NCBI GenBank assembly: GCA_001914235.1 | Contig: MQUF01000005.1 | Coordinates: 1-64,000 of the forward strand | From: Desulfobulbaceae bacterium DB1 | GTDB taxonomy: Bacteria > Desulfobacterota > Desulfobulbia > Desulfobulbales > SURF-16 | Direction: 5' to 3' | Length of the DNA stretch: 64,000 nt | Shown here: piece after piece, positions 44,156 through 54,000 of the stretch | How positions within the stretch are numbered: position 1 is the stretch's first letter | Layout of the letters: each line of letters opens with the position of its first letter | Notes under the pieces: generated by a model | Told to the model about the DNA's origin: nothing | Database searches by the model: none | Seen by the model: the letters and a program-made list of their open reading frames with translations, nothing else | Translations under genes and position numbers: made by a program

Positions 44156-45307
44156 TTATCGCTGGGTGCGGCCGTGGCGGCCCATGTAAAGGTTCATCCG
44201 GTACCGTTTGCCTTCGGCAAGAAAACGTGAGTAGTCCTGGAGGAGGTGTCGTCGTTTTTCTTTTTTTGTGGTGCTGTCTATTTTCTCTTTAAAATCAGCA
44301 AGTTGTGGCTCGACAATTTCTTTCTGGTATCGCGCCAGTTCCTTGTCGGCGTTGAGGAAAAAACGGTCGATCATTGCCGGGGCATGGCACTGGTTGCAGG
44401 CGGCCTTCATATTGTTTCGCAAGTTTTCGGAGCGGTTGGCCAGGGGGACACCGGGCGAAGTGAGGTTCCTGGGAAGATTCCAGGCCGGGTTGTGGCGGGT
44501 GGTCTGGCCCTGACCTGAGCCGCTCAGGTGGCAGAAGGCGCAAGTGGGGGCGCCCATGTGTTTCCCTTCAAAGTAAACACCGGTCCGGTCAAGGTTTTTC
44601 TTGTCCACCGTGGTTTCATAGGCGACCCCATGCACCGAGGAGCGGTAAATTTCCCCTTCCGGATAGTTGGCGCCGTCGTGGCAACGCAGGCAGGTTTCGG
44701 GCCGGCGGGCGGCGGCGGCGGAAAAACCGTGTCCCAGATGGCATGTCCGACAGTTTCCGTTGCCGTTGTCAGGGTTGCGTCGCCCTGCTCCGCTGTTAGG
44801 CCAGGTGGCCGGATCAGGGATATTCATGTCGTCAAGGGTGACCGTGACCCCATGGCAGCCGCCGCACTGCTGAAAATTGTCGTCTTTATATAATGATACA
44901 ACCGGGTAACGCGGGTTGTCCTCTGTCATTTTTTGCAGCAGTTCAAGGGAAAGGGCATGGCCGCTGGATATGTAATCCAGATACTGGCCTTTGTGGCAGT
45001 TGGCGCAGTCAACCGGGGTGACAACGGTGCTGATGTAGAACTTTTCGGCGTGGAGAAAAGCGCCTTTTTCGCCCTTGTTCGCTTTGTGGCATTCATTGCA
45101 GCCCACCCCGACCCTGGCGTGGGTGCTCTTCAGCCATTCTTCGAAAATAGCCGGGGTGTCATCCCGATGGCATTCAATGCAATGGGCACTGTTATTGATG
45201 AGTTTGGCCGGATCCTTGTGTTTGATGGCTGCCTGCGCATTTGAGAGGAGTCCCGCTGCGCCGAAAAAAGCTGCGGCGATAGAGACGGTTCGGGCAAAAT
45301 GCTTCAT
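44156..45307 (-). CDS. Octaheme c-type cytochrome, hydroxylamine-oxidoreductase-like
   Basis: A 383-residue exported protein (signal peptide about 1-27, ending NAQA). It has eight CxxCH motifs: CIECH, CNECH, CANCH, CGGCH, CRTCH, CLRCH, CAFCH and CNQCH. The opening CIECHRDDTPAIFEEWLKSTHARVGVGCNECH and the heme spacing resemble the HAO/octaheme family, whose members oxidise hydroxylamine or reduce nitrite and related N compounds. The protein is shorter than classic HAO and has a charged helical C-terminus, so the usual C-terminal region seems reduced. The ATG at 45307 follows AGGAGAG; an upstream extension lacks a signal peptide. Substrate not assignable from sequence. Confidence 0.8.
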   Translation of the reverse strand: MKHFARTVSIAAAFFGAAGLLSNAQAAIKHKDPAKLINNSAHCIECHRDDTPAIFEEWLKSTHARVGVGCNECHKANKGEKGAFLHAEKFYISTVVTPVDCANCHKGQYLDYISSGHALSLELLQKMTEDNPRYPVVSLYKDDNFQQCGGCHGVTVTLDDMNIPDPATWPNSGAGRRNPDNGNGNCRTCHLGHGFSAAAARRPETCLRCHDGANYPEGEIYRSSVHGVAYETTVDKKNLDRTGVYFEGKHMGAPTCAFCHLSGSGQGQTTRHNPAWNLPRNLTSPGVPLANRSENLRNNMKAACNQCHAPAMIDRFFLNADKELARYQKEIVEPQLADFKEKIDSTTKKEKRRHLLQDYSRFLAEGKRYRMNLYMGRHGRTQR

Positions 45308-45417
45308 GGGTGTTCTCTCCTGTTTCTCCTGAAGTTGTCCATTGGTTGATTGGAAGTAATCATGTGTAAGAATATGTAAGGTATGAAAAAAACAATAACA
45401 GTCAGAAGTTCGGTGTT

Positions 45418-45433
45418 TGCAACAAGTGGACCC
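45418..45433 (-). promoter_or_regulatory. Sigma-54-like promoter of the octaheme cytochrome gene (weak)
   Basis: Read leftward: GGGTCCACTTGTTGCA. The -24 GG, the -12 TTGCA and the 10-bp spacing are kept, but the CACG block is not. The start site would be near 45408, about 100 nt upstream of the ATG. The palindrome at 45555-45584 is centred about 150 bp upstream of the -12 box. Confidence 0.4.
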
Positions 45434-45554
45434 GCAACCACCTGTTTGCCCCTTTTTTTTATGAATGCCATGGGATATCGAGAAACAGGACATGCGAGCG
45501 GCAGGGGGTCTCTGATGTGATTATGATCATAACTCATTTGCTGCTTTTTCAATA

Positions 45555-45584
45555 GGTCAAATGGCCCAATTGGGTTATTTGACC
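45555..45584. promoter_or_regulatory. Near-perfect 30-bp palindrome, activator-like site, copy A
   Basis: The left half GGTCAAATGGCCCAA and the complement of the right half agree at 13 of 15 positions, around a CCCAATTGGG centre. The same core recurs twice upstream of the decaheme cytochrome gene. The position relative to the sigma-54-like promoter suits an enhancer-binding protein. Confidence 0.65.
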
Positions 45585-46011
45585 CGGATGGATTTTGCGG
45601 CGACTGTATTTATTGGGTGATTTTGCCCACGCGAACCAAAGGCCTGCCTGCAAGCGATATGACCGGTCAGCCGGAATCTAAAATTTTGATAAAATGGCTC
45701 GTCATTTGCAAGCCGAGATTCTTCGGTTGGAGCCGGGTGTTTTTCGTGTTGTGAACACGGGGACAATAACGTTCCGGTTTTCGCGGGAACTCCCGCAAAA
45801 ATGAGTTGTCTTTGCATCATGCTGCAACACTGGAAATGCAAGAAGTCGCAATGCCCATCTTTGGGCGGTGATTTTGCGAGCCGGGAAAAAAACAGAGTGC
45901 AAATAAAGAAAACAGAGGATAGGTTATCCGCAAGGCAGAAGAAACGGGATGCCGGGCTGACGGTTGTCTGACGGGCCGGATCTCATTCATTACGAAACAA
46001 GGGGACAATTC

Positions 46012-47022
46012 ATGGAAATTTTTCGCAGTCGCAGTCATCTGGCACAAATCGCATTGGTTCTTTTCTTTTTTATCTTTACCTCCTTTTCCTGGGCCGCTGA
46101 AGCGCCCAAGAAAGAGGATGTTGTCGCCAAAGTCAATGGGCAGAATGTTTTGCGCAAGGATTTTGATGCGGCGGTGGAATCGGCAAAGCAGCAGTTCGGC
46201 GGTATCGGCTGGCAGGAGGGGGATGCCGCTCAATTGGAGAAACTGCAGAACATGGCTCTGGACCGTCTGATAGATTTTGAGCTGCTGTTTCAGGCAAGCA
46301 AGAAAGAGGGAATAAAAGTTGACTCGGCCGCAGTGGATGAAAAACTGGCCGACTTCAAAAAACAGTTCCCCTCCGACGAGGAATTCACCAAGTTCATGCA
46401 GGCCAATGAGCTGACCGAAACAATCATGAAGGAACAGCTTTCCCGCCGAATGGCGCTGGAGGGACTGCAGAAAAAACTGCAGGAGGATTTTACCGGGAAA
46501 GCCACGGTGAGCGATGAGGAGGTTCGTAAGTTTTATGACGGCAACATGGATAAAATGAAGGAACCGGAAAAGGTCCGGGCAAGCCATATTCTCGTTACGG
46601 TTGCGGAAACAGCGGATGATGCCGCCAAGGCAGCCGCCATGACCAAGATCAAGGATATTCAGAAGAAATTGAAGGAAGGTGGTGACTTTGCCGCGCTGGC
46701 CAAGGAAAATTCCGACTGTCCAAGCAAGGCCCAGGGCGGAGATCTGGACTTTTTTGTCCGCGAACAGATGGTGCAGCCTTTCTCCGATGTCGCGTTTGCA
46801 ACCCCGGTGGGACAAACGAGCGATATCGTCACCACCAATTTCGGCTATCATCTCATAAAAGTGACCGACAAGAAGCCGGAAAGCACATTGGCGTTCGACG
46901 ATGTCAAGGAGAAGATTAAAACTTTCCTTGCCCAGCAGGAACTTGACGGCATGTTTGAAACGTATATAAAGAATTTACGCGATAAGGCGGAAATTGTCAG
47001 GATGCCGGCGGAAAAGAAATAG
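46012..47022 (+). CDS. Periplasmic peptidyl-prolyl cis-trans isomerase (SurA/PrsA-like, parvulin)
   Basis: A 336-residue exported foldase with a signal peptide (about 1-29, FSWAAEA). A SurA-type N-terminal helical chaperone domain (about 35-165) is followed by a parvulin domain (about 190-290: RASHILVTVAETADDAAKA, GGDFAALAKENSDCPSKAQGGDL, GYHLIKVTDKKPE) and a C-terminal helix. No membrane anchor apart from the signal is seen. The ATG at 46012 has AGGGGA upstream; the longer reading lacks a proper signal. It probably helps outer-membrane proteins fold, in line with tamA/tamB further right. Confidence 0.9.
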   Translation: MEIFRSRSHLAQIALVLFFFIFTSFSWAAEAPKKEDVVAKVNGQNVLRKDFDAAVESAKQQFGGIGWQEGDAAQLEKLQNMALDRLIDFELLFQASKKEGIKVDSAAVDEKLADFKKQFPSDEEFTKFMQANELTETIMKEQLSRRMALEGLQKKLQEDFTGKATVSDEEVRKFYDGNMDKMKEPEKVRASHILVTVAETADDAAKAAAMTKIKDIQKKLKEGGDFAALAKENSDCPSKAQGGDLDFFVREQMVQPFSDVAFATPVGQTSDIVTTNFGYHLIKVTDKKPESTLAFDDVKEKIKTFLAQQELDGMFETYIKNLRDKAEIVRMPAEKK

Positions 47023-47162
47023 GTTTGTAGTGCCGGATTGGCATTCAGCCTGCGGGAATGGGAATGTCAATCCGGGTAATTGGCAGGGTAATTTCGATCC
47101 CTCAGCGGCGGATCCTGTTGATGTCCGAGATCTGAATATGGAAAAACAAAGGGAATTTTCCG

Positions 47163-47840
47163 ATGGATAAAATCAGAGTGATGCTGGTTGATGACCATGA
47201 TGTGGTCAGATCCGGTTTGAAATCTCTTCTGGGGATGGATGAGGAACTGGAAATAATCGGCGAGGCGGCCAACGGTGCCGAGGCAATTCAAAGGGTGCCG
47301 GAACTCAACCCCGATGTCGTGGTCATGGATATCTCCATGCCGGTGATGGACGGGATGGAAGCGACTCGGCGTATTCGCGGTCTGTACCCGGATTGCAAAA
47401 TCCTCACCTTGACCGTTCATGAAGACAAGCAGTATTTTTTTGAAATGCTGGCCGCCGGCGCCAAAGGGTATATTACCAAGCAGGCTGCGGCCGAGGATCT
47501 GGTTGCGGCCATCAAGGCGGTGGCCACCGGCAATGTCTATCTGCAGCCGGCTCTGGCCCGATGGCTGCTGGAGGATTATCAGCGGATCAATAAAAACGGT
47601 GTCGGACCTGGCGAGCAGGATATGCAGTCCGCTGATCTTGATTCTCTCAGCAAGCGTGAACTGCAGATTCTTGAATTGGTGGCGGAGGGATTAACCTCCC
47701 CGGAAATAGCCCAGAAGCTTGATCTCAGTCCGAAGACCGTTTCCCGTCACCGGGAACGCATCATGAATAAACTTAATCTTCATTCCACCACGGAGCTGGT
47801 TAAATTCGCCATTCGCACCGGCCTGATCGGGGTGGATTGA
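47163..47840 (+). CDS. NarL/FixJ-type response regulator
   Basis: A 225-residue two-domain regulator. The receiver (1-120) has the acidic pocket VDDHD, phospho-acceptor D56 in VVMDISMPVMDG, T in LTLTVHE and K in GYITKQAA. The LuxR-type DNA-binding domain (about 155-220) reads LSKRELQILELVAEGLTSPEIAQKLDLSPKTVSRHRERIMNKLNLHS. A sensor kinase gene of the matching NarX class follows 113 bp downstream, so they form a pair. The signal and target genes are not evident. Confidence 0.95.
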   Translation: MDKIRVMLVDDHDVVRSGLKSLLGMDEELEIIGEAANGAEAIQRVPELNPDVVVMDISMPVMDGMEATRRIRGLYPDCKILTLTVHEDKQYFFEMLAAGAKGYITKQAAAEDLVAAIKAVATGNVYLQPALARWLLEDYQRINKNGVGPGEQDMQSADLDSLSKRELQILELVAEGLTSPEIAQKLDLSPKTVSRHRERIMNKLNLHSTTELVKFAIRTGLIGVD

Positions 47841-47844
47841 TGGA

Positions 47845-47870
47845 GTTGGCGGTTGCCGGTTTTCCGTCAG
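47845..47870. repeat. Degenerate 7-bp repeat between response regulator and kinase genes
   Basis: Units GTTGGCG, GTTGCCG and GTTTTCC run in register, and the complement AGTTGCCAACCGTCA recurs at 47912-47926, so the gap can form a loose hairpin. The first units resemble those at 50971-50984 and 58585-58608. Confidence 0.45.
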
Positions 47871-47953
47871 TGCATTGCCGCATTGGGACAGGGGAAAGAG
47901 GGTGAAACCGTCAGTTGCCAACCGTCAATATTTTATTCCCCTGGAGTTTCGTG

Positions 47954-49471
47954 ATGCAGGATGAGAAAATAAACCGTTGTGGCGTCTTTCCTTCCACTTT
48001 TTTTCGCAGCCTGGTTTTTTTTTCGCTTATCGCCGTTTTGTTGCTGCCTCTGTACACTATCTTTTATCTGTCGCCCTCTTTTGTTGATTTCATCATCAAA
48101 TCCCACAAGGAACTGGCGGTTGATGTGGCTGTTCACATGGAGTCCCATCTGATTCCCGACGAAACCAAGAATTTGACTCACGATATTCTCACCCCCATTG
48201 TCCTGCGGCGAATTTCCACTACCGCGGATGATTTCAATCTGTTGAAAGTGCGCATCATGTTTCCTGACGGAGAGATATTTTTTTCAAGTCTGCCCGATGA
48301 AGTCGGGGACTTTGTCGAATTCGGCGAATTCAAACAGACGGTTTCTTCAGGGAAACCAATGGTGCAGATGATAAAAAAAGGCGAAAAGTCATCGGAAGGC
48401 CGGAAGATGCCCGGCGATGTTGTTGAGACGTATGTGCCGATTCTGCGGGAGGGGAAAACCATCGGTGTTTTTGAAATTTATTATGATGTCACCCGAAAAA
48501 AAGAAGAGCTCAACAGTTTGCTCCGCAATCTGTACTTGACGTTGTTTCCCATTGCCGTTGTCCTGTTTTGCGCGGTTATTCTCAGTTGCCGGCGGGCCAA
48601 TAAAAATATTGCCGGCCGAGTTGCAGCGGAAAAAGAGTTGATGCAGCAACGTGAGGAATTGAAAGAGAAAAACGATGAGCTGATCGAGGTGGTTGCCGTC
48701 TGCCGGGAGAGGCAAAAACGGCTGGAGGAGGCGCAACAGGCCCATCAGGAAGCCCAGGACCAGATAAAGCGGGAAATGCACAAGAGGGAAAAGATGCGCA
48801 TCGACCTGTTGCGGCACATGGTGCGGGCGCAGGAAGAAGAAAGGGCGCGTATTGCCCGGGAACTGCATGATGAAACAGCCCAGACCCTGACCGCGGCCTC
48901 GCTTAATTTCGCCACCTTGAAAAACCTGCTTGCGGCCAGCCCCGAGATGGCTGAACTGGTCGGCAACCTCCAGTTTCTTTGCAAACAGATGCATAATGAT
49001 CTCTACCGGATGGTGCATGATCTGCGTCCGGCCCAGCTGGATGACCTGGGACTGGTGCCGGCCCTGCGCTATCTCGCCGATGAGGGGCAGAAGGCCACCG
49101 GGCTGAAGGTAAGGCTGACGATCAGCGGCAGCCAGAAAAAAATCGAACCCTTTATCGAGACCATCATCTATCGGTTTGTCCAGGAAGGCTTGACGAATGT
49201 GACTCGCTACGCCGGAACCGATCAGGCCTATGTTTCCCTCATGTATGACGAGAATCAGGTCGTCGCCAGGGTGGAAGACCACGGCAAGGGCTTTGACCCC
49301 GAACAGCAGCAAAGCGGCGGCGGCTGGGGACTGGTCGGCATTTCCGAGCGGGCCCAGTCCCTGAAAGGAACCTTCCGCATCGTGTCCGCTCCCGGCAAAG
49401 GAACAATGATCGAGATTGTCATTCCCCTGGAAATCGCCTCATGCCCTTTGAACGGTTTGGCCGCCATATGA
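47954..49471 (+). CDS. NarX-type sensor histidine kinase (HisKA_3)
   Basis: A 505-residue membrane kinase with two membrane segments (about 17-38 and 195-215) flanking a periplasmic sensor region of about 155 residues, then a long coiled coil (about 220-290). The HisKA_3 motif ERARIARELHDE places the phosphorylated histidine at about 305. The N-box region is QEGLTNVTRYAG, and the G-box is GGGWGLVGISERA. The ATG at 47954 has GGAG upstream. The 3' end overlaps the next gene by 4 bp (ATGA). It is the partner of the LuxR-type regulator just upstream. Confidence 0.94.
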   Translation: MQDEKINRCGVFPSTFFRSLVFFSLIAVLLLPLYTIFYLSPSFVDFIIKSHKELAVDVAVHMESHLIPDETKNLTHDILTPIVLRRISTTADDFNLLKVRIMFPDGEIFFSSLPDEVGDFVEFGEFKQTVSSGKPMVQMIKKGEKSSEGRKMPGDVVETYVPILREGKTIGVFEIYYDVTRKKEELNSLLRNLYLTLFPIAVVLFCAVILSCRRANKNIAGRVAAEKELMQQREELKEKNDELIEVVAVCRERQKRLEEAQQAHQEAQDQIKREMHKREKMRIDLLRHMVRAQEEERARIARELHDETAQTLTAASLNFATLKNLLAASPEMAELVGNLQFLCKQMHNDLYRMVHDLRPAQLDDLGLVPALRYLADEGQKATGLKVRLTISGSQKKIEPFIETIIYRFVQEGLTNVTRYAGTDQAYVSLMYDENQVVARVEDHGKGFDPEQQQSGGGWGLVGISERAQSLKGTFRIVSAPGKGTMIEIVIPLEIASCPLNGLAAI

Positions 49472-50910
49472 AGGCGAAAAAAGGATTTCTTTATTACACA
49501 ACCTGCTTTATCACCGGGTTTGCCATCCTTGTTTTCGAGCTTCTTTCCTTCCGGATGCTGGCGCCCTATTTCGGCAATTCAAGCATCGTTATCGGCACCA
49601 TCATCAACAGTATCCTGCTGGCTCTTGCCATCGGTTACTATCTGGGGGGCTCGATCGCCGATCGGAAGAAGTCGCACGACCTGATTTATCAGGTGATTCT
49701 TGTTTCCGCCGTTTACATTTTTCTGGTGTACCTGACCTATCCCCTGTTTTTGAAAAGTATTGCCGGCATGCCGGTGATTGCCGGCTCCCTGCTGGCCATT
49801 GTTGTCCTCTTTTTCCCGCCCATGATTCTTCTTTCCTTTGTTCCGCCCTATCTGATCAAGCTGATTTCATCGAAAGACGACATCGGCATCAGCTCCGGCA
49901 AGATCTTTTCCCTGTCCACGTTGGGGTCGATCATGGGTGGTGTCTTTACCACCTTTTTCCTCATTCCTTTTATCGGCACCAAGATCAGCGTGCTGGTCAG
50001 CGCCATCATTCTTTTGCTCCTCGGGGTTGCGGGGTTGCACAGCGGGCGGCTTCTTTCATTGGCCGTGGCGTTTGCCTTGCTCTCGCCCTTTGCCTTCTCG
50101 GCGCGCAGCGAATCGAAAATCATTTATCAGGATGAATCCGTTTACAATATTATAGCCGTGGAGCAGGATGAGGATATTTTTTACCTCAAATTAAACGACA
50201 ACATCGGCCATCATTCCGTCACCATTAATGACAAGACCCTGCTGACCGGCACGTACACCGACATGCATCTGTTGCCGTATCTCTTTGTTGACGCAAAAAA
50301 AGTACTGGTGCTGGGGAACGGCGCCGGTAATATCATGATGCAGGTCGCCGCTTTTTCCCAGGCTGCAATTGACGGGGTGGAAATCGACAGTGAAATAACC
50401 AGGGTTGGGGAGGCGTATTTCGGTCTTGCATTGGATGAGACACACAGGGTTCATCATGAAGATGCCAGGGTATTCCTGCAAAAAAGCAAAGAAAAGTATG
50501 ACGTGATCCACGTTGATCTCTTTGCCGGCAATCCCTACATTCCTTTCCACCTTGCCACCATCGAGTTTTTCCAACTGATGTATGATCGTCTGGCGGATGA
50601 TGGCGCCCTGGTGGTCAATTACCCCCGCTTTATTGAAAATGACGAACAGCTTTCAGGGTACTATCTGGGAACCGTCAAAAAAGTTTTTCCGTCGGTTATT
50701 GCCTCGGATGAGGCATTGTATGTCTTTAAGAAAGAAATTTCCGCTGCCGAATTAAGGAAGGTGATAGGTGCCGAAAAACCGATCGGCACCATGTTTATCG
50801 TGGCCCGCGATGCCCTGAGAAAATTTCGTGACGTTGAACCGATTCCGCTCTCTTTCTCCGACGACCTGGCCCCGGTTGAAATGCTGACGTATCAGGCACT
50901 GAAGCGCTAG
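49468..50910 (+). CDS. Membrane-fused spermidine-synthase-like protein
   Basis: A 480-residue protein. About six membrane segments (10-200) are followed by a spermidine-synthase-type Rossmann methyltransferase fold (about 215-420): VLVLGNGAGNIMMQVAAF, GVEIDSEITRVGEAYF, VHHEDARVFLQKSKEKYDVIHVDLF. Such fusions are widespread, and few have proven polyamine activity. The catalytic aspartate is plausible in IHVDLF. The ATG is placed at 49468 because it overlaps the kinase stop as ATGA; an upstream in-frame ATG at 49441 is less likely. Translational coupling to a sensor kinase is unusual. Confidence 0.85.
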   Translation: MKAKKGFLYYTTCFITGFAILVFELLSFRMLAPYFGNSSIVIGTIINSILLALAIGYYLGGSIADRKKSHDLIYQVILVSAVYIFLVYLTYPLFLKSIAGMPVIAGSLLAIVVLFFPPMILLSFVPPYLIKLISSKDDIGISSGKIFSLSTLGSIMGGVFTTFFLIPFIGTKISVLVSAIILLLLGVAGLHSGRLLSLAVAFALLSPFAFSARSESKIIYQDESVYNIIAVEQDEDIFYLKLNDNIGHHSVTINDKTLLTGTYTDMHLLPYLFVDAKKVLVLGNGAGNIMMQVAAFSQAAIDGVEIDSEITRVGEAYFGLALDETHRVHHEDARVFLQKSKEKYDVIHVDLFAGNPYIPFHLATIEFFQLMYDRLADDGALVVNYPRFIENDEQLSGYYLGTVKKVFPSVIASDEALYVFKKEISAAELRKVIGAEKPIGTMFIVARDALRKFRDVEPIPLSFSDDLAPVEMLTYQALKR

Positions 50911-50956
50911 TACGGCGCCGGTGCCGGAGAAAACCCGGCACAAGGGAGGGCTTCAC

Positions 50957-50988
50957 GTTTCCAGTTTCCAGTTGGCGGTTTCCGGTTT
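50957..50988. repeat. 7-bp tandem repeat (GTTTCCA-type) upstream of tamB
   Basis: Two exact GTTTCCA units are followed by GTTGGCG, GTTTCCG and a partial GTTT, all in register. It lies in the 148-bp gap before tamB. Confidence 0.6.
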
Positions 50989-51058
50989 AAGAATGCCTTT
51001 TGGGGCAGGGTTCTGAAATCCGCTGATCTCTCACTGTAAACTTTGGTTTTGCCCGCCT

Positions 51059-54000
51059 ATGAAGCTGTTTTCTTTGAAAAAAAGTATTCTTCTGCTTTCA
51101 TCCGCCCTTGCGGTTTTTTTTGTACTGCTGCTTTCGGTGCCCTCCGTGCAGAAGCATGTTGTCGAACAGATCGGCAGCCAGGCCGGTTTTGATCTGCTGG
51201 TTGAAGATATGGACGGCAATATTTTTACCCATCTCACCTGCGCCGGGATAAACGGCACCCGACGGCACACCTCACATCCCTTGTCCGGCTTTGCTGTGCG
51301 GAACCTGCGCATAGCCTATTCCCTGCCGCATCTCGTATATGGCATTGATTCCTTTCTTTCCACCATGCGGATTGAGGCCGAGCGGGTTCAGGTCGTTGTC
51401 GATTCGGCATCGGCAGGGGAAATATCCGCGCCGAAAGCGGCGGGCAGCGGCGCCATCGTCTTGCCGCGGGTGTTGCCTGGTCTCAGGGTGAATGATGTTA
51501 CCTTGGAGATTCTTGCCCCTGATTATACCCTGACCCTTGCGAATGCGTTTCTCGCTGTCGCCGCGCCCGCCGGATCCTCCGGTCAGGCTGTGCGTCTCGA
51601 TATTCCGCTTCTGCGGCTTGACAGGGGAGGACGGGAACATGTGACAACCGATTCGACCTTCAGGCTGCATTACCGCGAGGATGGTCTCCGCATTGAAAAT
51701 GTAACCATGCCGGGCACGATTGCCTCCCTGCAGGGGGAGCTGCACTGGGAAAATGGCGATCAGACCGTGGTGTGGGATCTGCGGGCTGAACTCGGCGGCG
51801 GCAATCTGCAAAGCTCCGGCTCTGTTACCGGCAATCGGACTGACCTGCGGCTGCTGCTGGAGAACCTTGATGTGGCAGCCCTCTCCGGCCTGCTTTCTCC
51901 TGCTGATTTTCCCCTGAGCGGCAAGGTATCCGGCAGCGCTTCCCTGGGGATTGATGCCGGGTCTGCTGATTCTCTTGCCGCTGATGTGGATCTTGCCCTG
52001 ACGGAAGGGGAACTTCTCGGCGAGAAAATATCTTTTCTCCTGCAGGGCGGCATTCGGGACAACATCGTTTCCGTGCGAAAGGTTGCCGGAAATTTTGGCG
52101 CAAATGAGGTGACAATGGAGGCGGGGAGAGTGCCTCTGTCTTTGTTCAGCGCATGGGACATCGGCCTTCTCGGCAGTGGTGATATGCAATCCGTCCGGCT
52201 TCAGCTGCGGGATATTCCCGCCCTCCTCGGGGCAATCGGCCAGGATGTTCCTCTGGAGGCTGTGCCGGAGCATACCCTGGAGCTGCAGGGCAGCCTGGGC
52301 GCGGGGACGGTGCACATTGCCGCGGCGAACTTCACAACCGCGAAAAATTCCCTGCTGCTCACCGAGGCGGAGCTGCGGATGCCTGCCGCCGGCCGGTCAT
52401 TTCTCGATTCACCTTTTGCCGGAGTCCTGCGGTTCCATCTTACGGACATGAGCGAATTGTCGGCACTTGCCGGCCTGCCGCAAATTGCCGGCAGCGGACG
52501 GGGAGATGCGGTTGTCGGCGGTACCTTGGCGAAACCGCTCGGCACCGTTACCCTGGAAGGGGCAAACTTGTCCTATGGCGCCTGCCGACTGGGGGATGCC
52601 GTTCTTCGTGCCCGGGCAGACAGCACCACCGTGCAAATTCTTTCCCTGGTGCTGCGTAACGGTGATGACATCCTGGAGGCGGCAGGGAATTATCTGTTTG
52701 ATTCCGGCACATTTACCGATGTCAAGGGCGCGATTGCGGTCAAGGATGTTGGTCGTTACACCGGGTCCTGTCTGGCAATGGAGGAGGCGGTTGCCGGAGA
52801 TCTCCAGGCCGTCTTTTCAACCACCGGCGCCGGAGAGCTGCAGGTGGATCTGGCCCTGAATGATGCGGTTTTTCCCGGTATCGGCTTATTTTCGGCCGAG
52901 GGCGTGATGACAACCGACCGGCAGCGGTACCGCATCGAGGATGGCGAAATTGCCGCGGAGTTCGGAACGCTTCGTTTCTCCTCCCTGGTTGTGCCGGAGC
53001 CGGGGCAGCGAAAGGTGCGGGCCGAACTTGACGGTCTGACTTTTTCCTTTAACGGCGCGGATTTTTCCCTGGAGAAACCGGCTGCATTCATTCTTTCGTA
53101 TGGCGCGGGGATGGACCTTGAGGTCGGCGAAACAATTCTTTCCAGTGCGGTGGGGCATATCGTCATGCAGGGCACGCTTTCCCTGGAAGGGGAGAGTGCC
53201 CTGCGGATTGAAGCGAAAGACCTGACAAGCAGCGGCTGGCTGGATGAATTTACCGGCACCGAGTACCGGGTCGGCGGCGCGGACATCCTGTTCACGCTGC
53301 ACGGTCCGCTTGTTGCACCAAAGGCGTCGCTGGTCTCGCATATCGCAACCATCACCTGTCCGCAGCTGTTGGAGCCGTTATGGGGCGAGATAAATTTTGC
53401 ATATGCTGCCGGGGCGGGATTTTCCCTTCGTAAATTTGAGCTGGCAACCGCCCAAGGCCGGTATGTCTCCCTGTCAGGTTTCATTCCCTTTGATCCGCTG
53501 GCGGAAAATCAGTTTCTCCCGCCCCCGATCTCCTTGACGGGCAGTGTCACGCTGCCCGGTTTGCAGGGGCCGGCCGCGGCTAACCCGGTTAACGGCATGA
53601 TGGAGGGGGAGCTTTCCGGCGCATTTCATCTCTCCGGTTCCTGGGAAAATCCGGCGGGAGAAATGAGTTTCACGGGGAGCAATCTCTTTTTGCACCATTT
53701 TTTCAAGGATGCGCCGCAAGAGCCGTTCACGGTTGACTGCCTGCTTCGCTACCATGCCCGGGAAATTCTTCTGGACCACCTCACGGTGCAGGCCAAACCT
53801 TTTTTCGTCAAGGCACAGGGGAAGTGGACGGACATTCCCACCCTGGCCGCCCTTATCCGCCGGCCTCCGGCCGGCCTTCCCGGCAGGCTGGCCTTCCTCG
53901 CCCGGCTCGACATGCCTGATGTGGGTTGGCTTTCACCTCATATCGGCGGGCTTCGTCGTCTCTCCGGTCGCCTGGAAACCATCTTGCGGGCTGATGGACC

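Larger units (their letters stand above)
45308..46011. other. Divergent regulatory gap between octaheme cytochrome and peptidyl-prolyl isomerase genes
   Basis: No gene is supported in this AT-richer stretch. It contains a weak sigma-54-like promoter (45418-45433), a perfect 12-bp palindrome TTATGATCATAA (45521-45532), a near-perfect 30-bp palindrome (45555-45584) and a GCGGG-AACT-CCCGC hairpin (about 45783-45796). The promoter of the rightward isomerase gene was not identified. Confidence 0.6.

Noticed and set aside
45817-46851. 344-codon minus-strand ORF
   Set aside because: It lies antisense to the peptidyl-prolyl isomerase gene, which has a signal peptide, ribosome-binding site and parvulin motifs.
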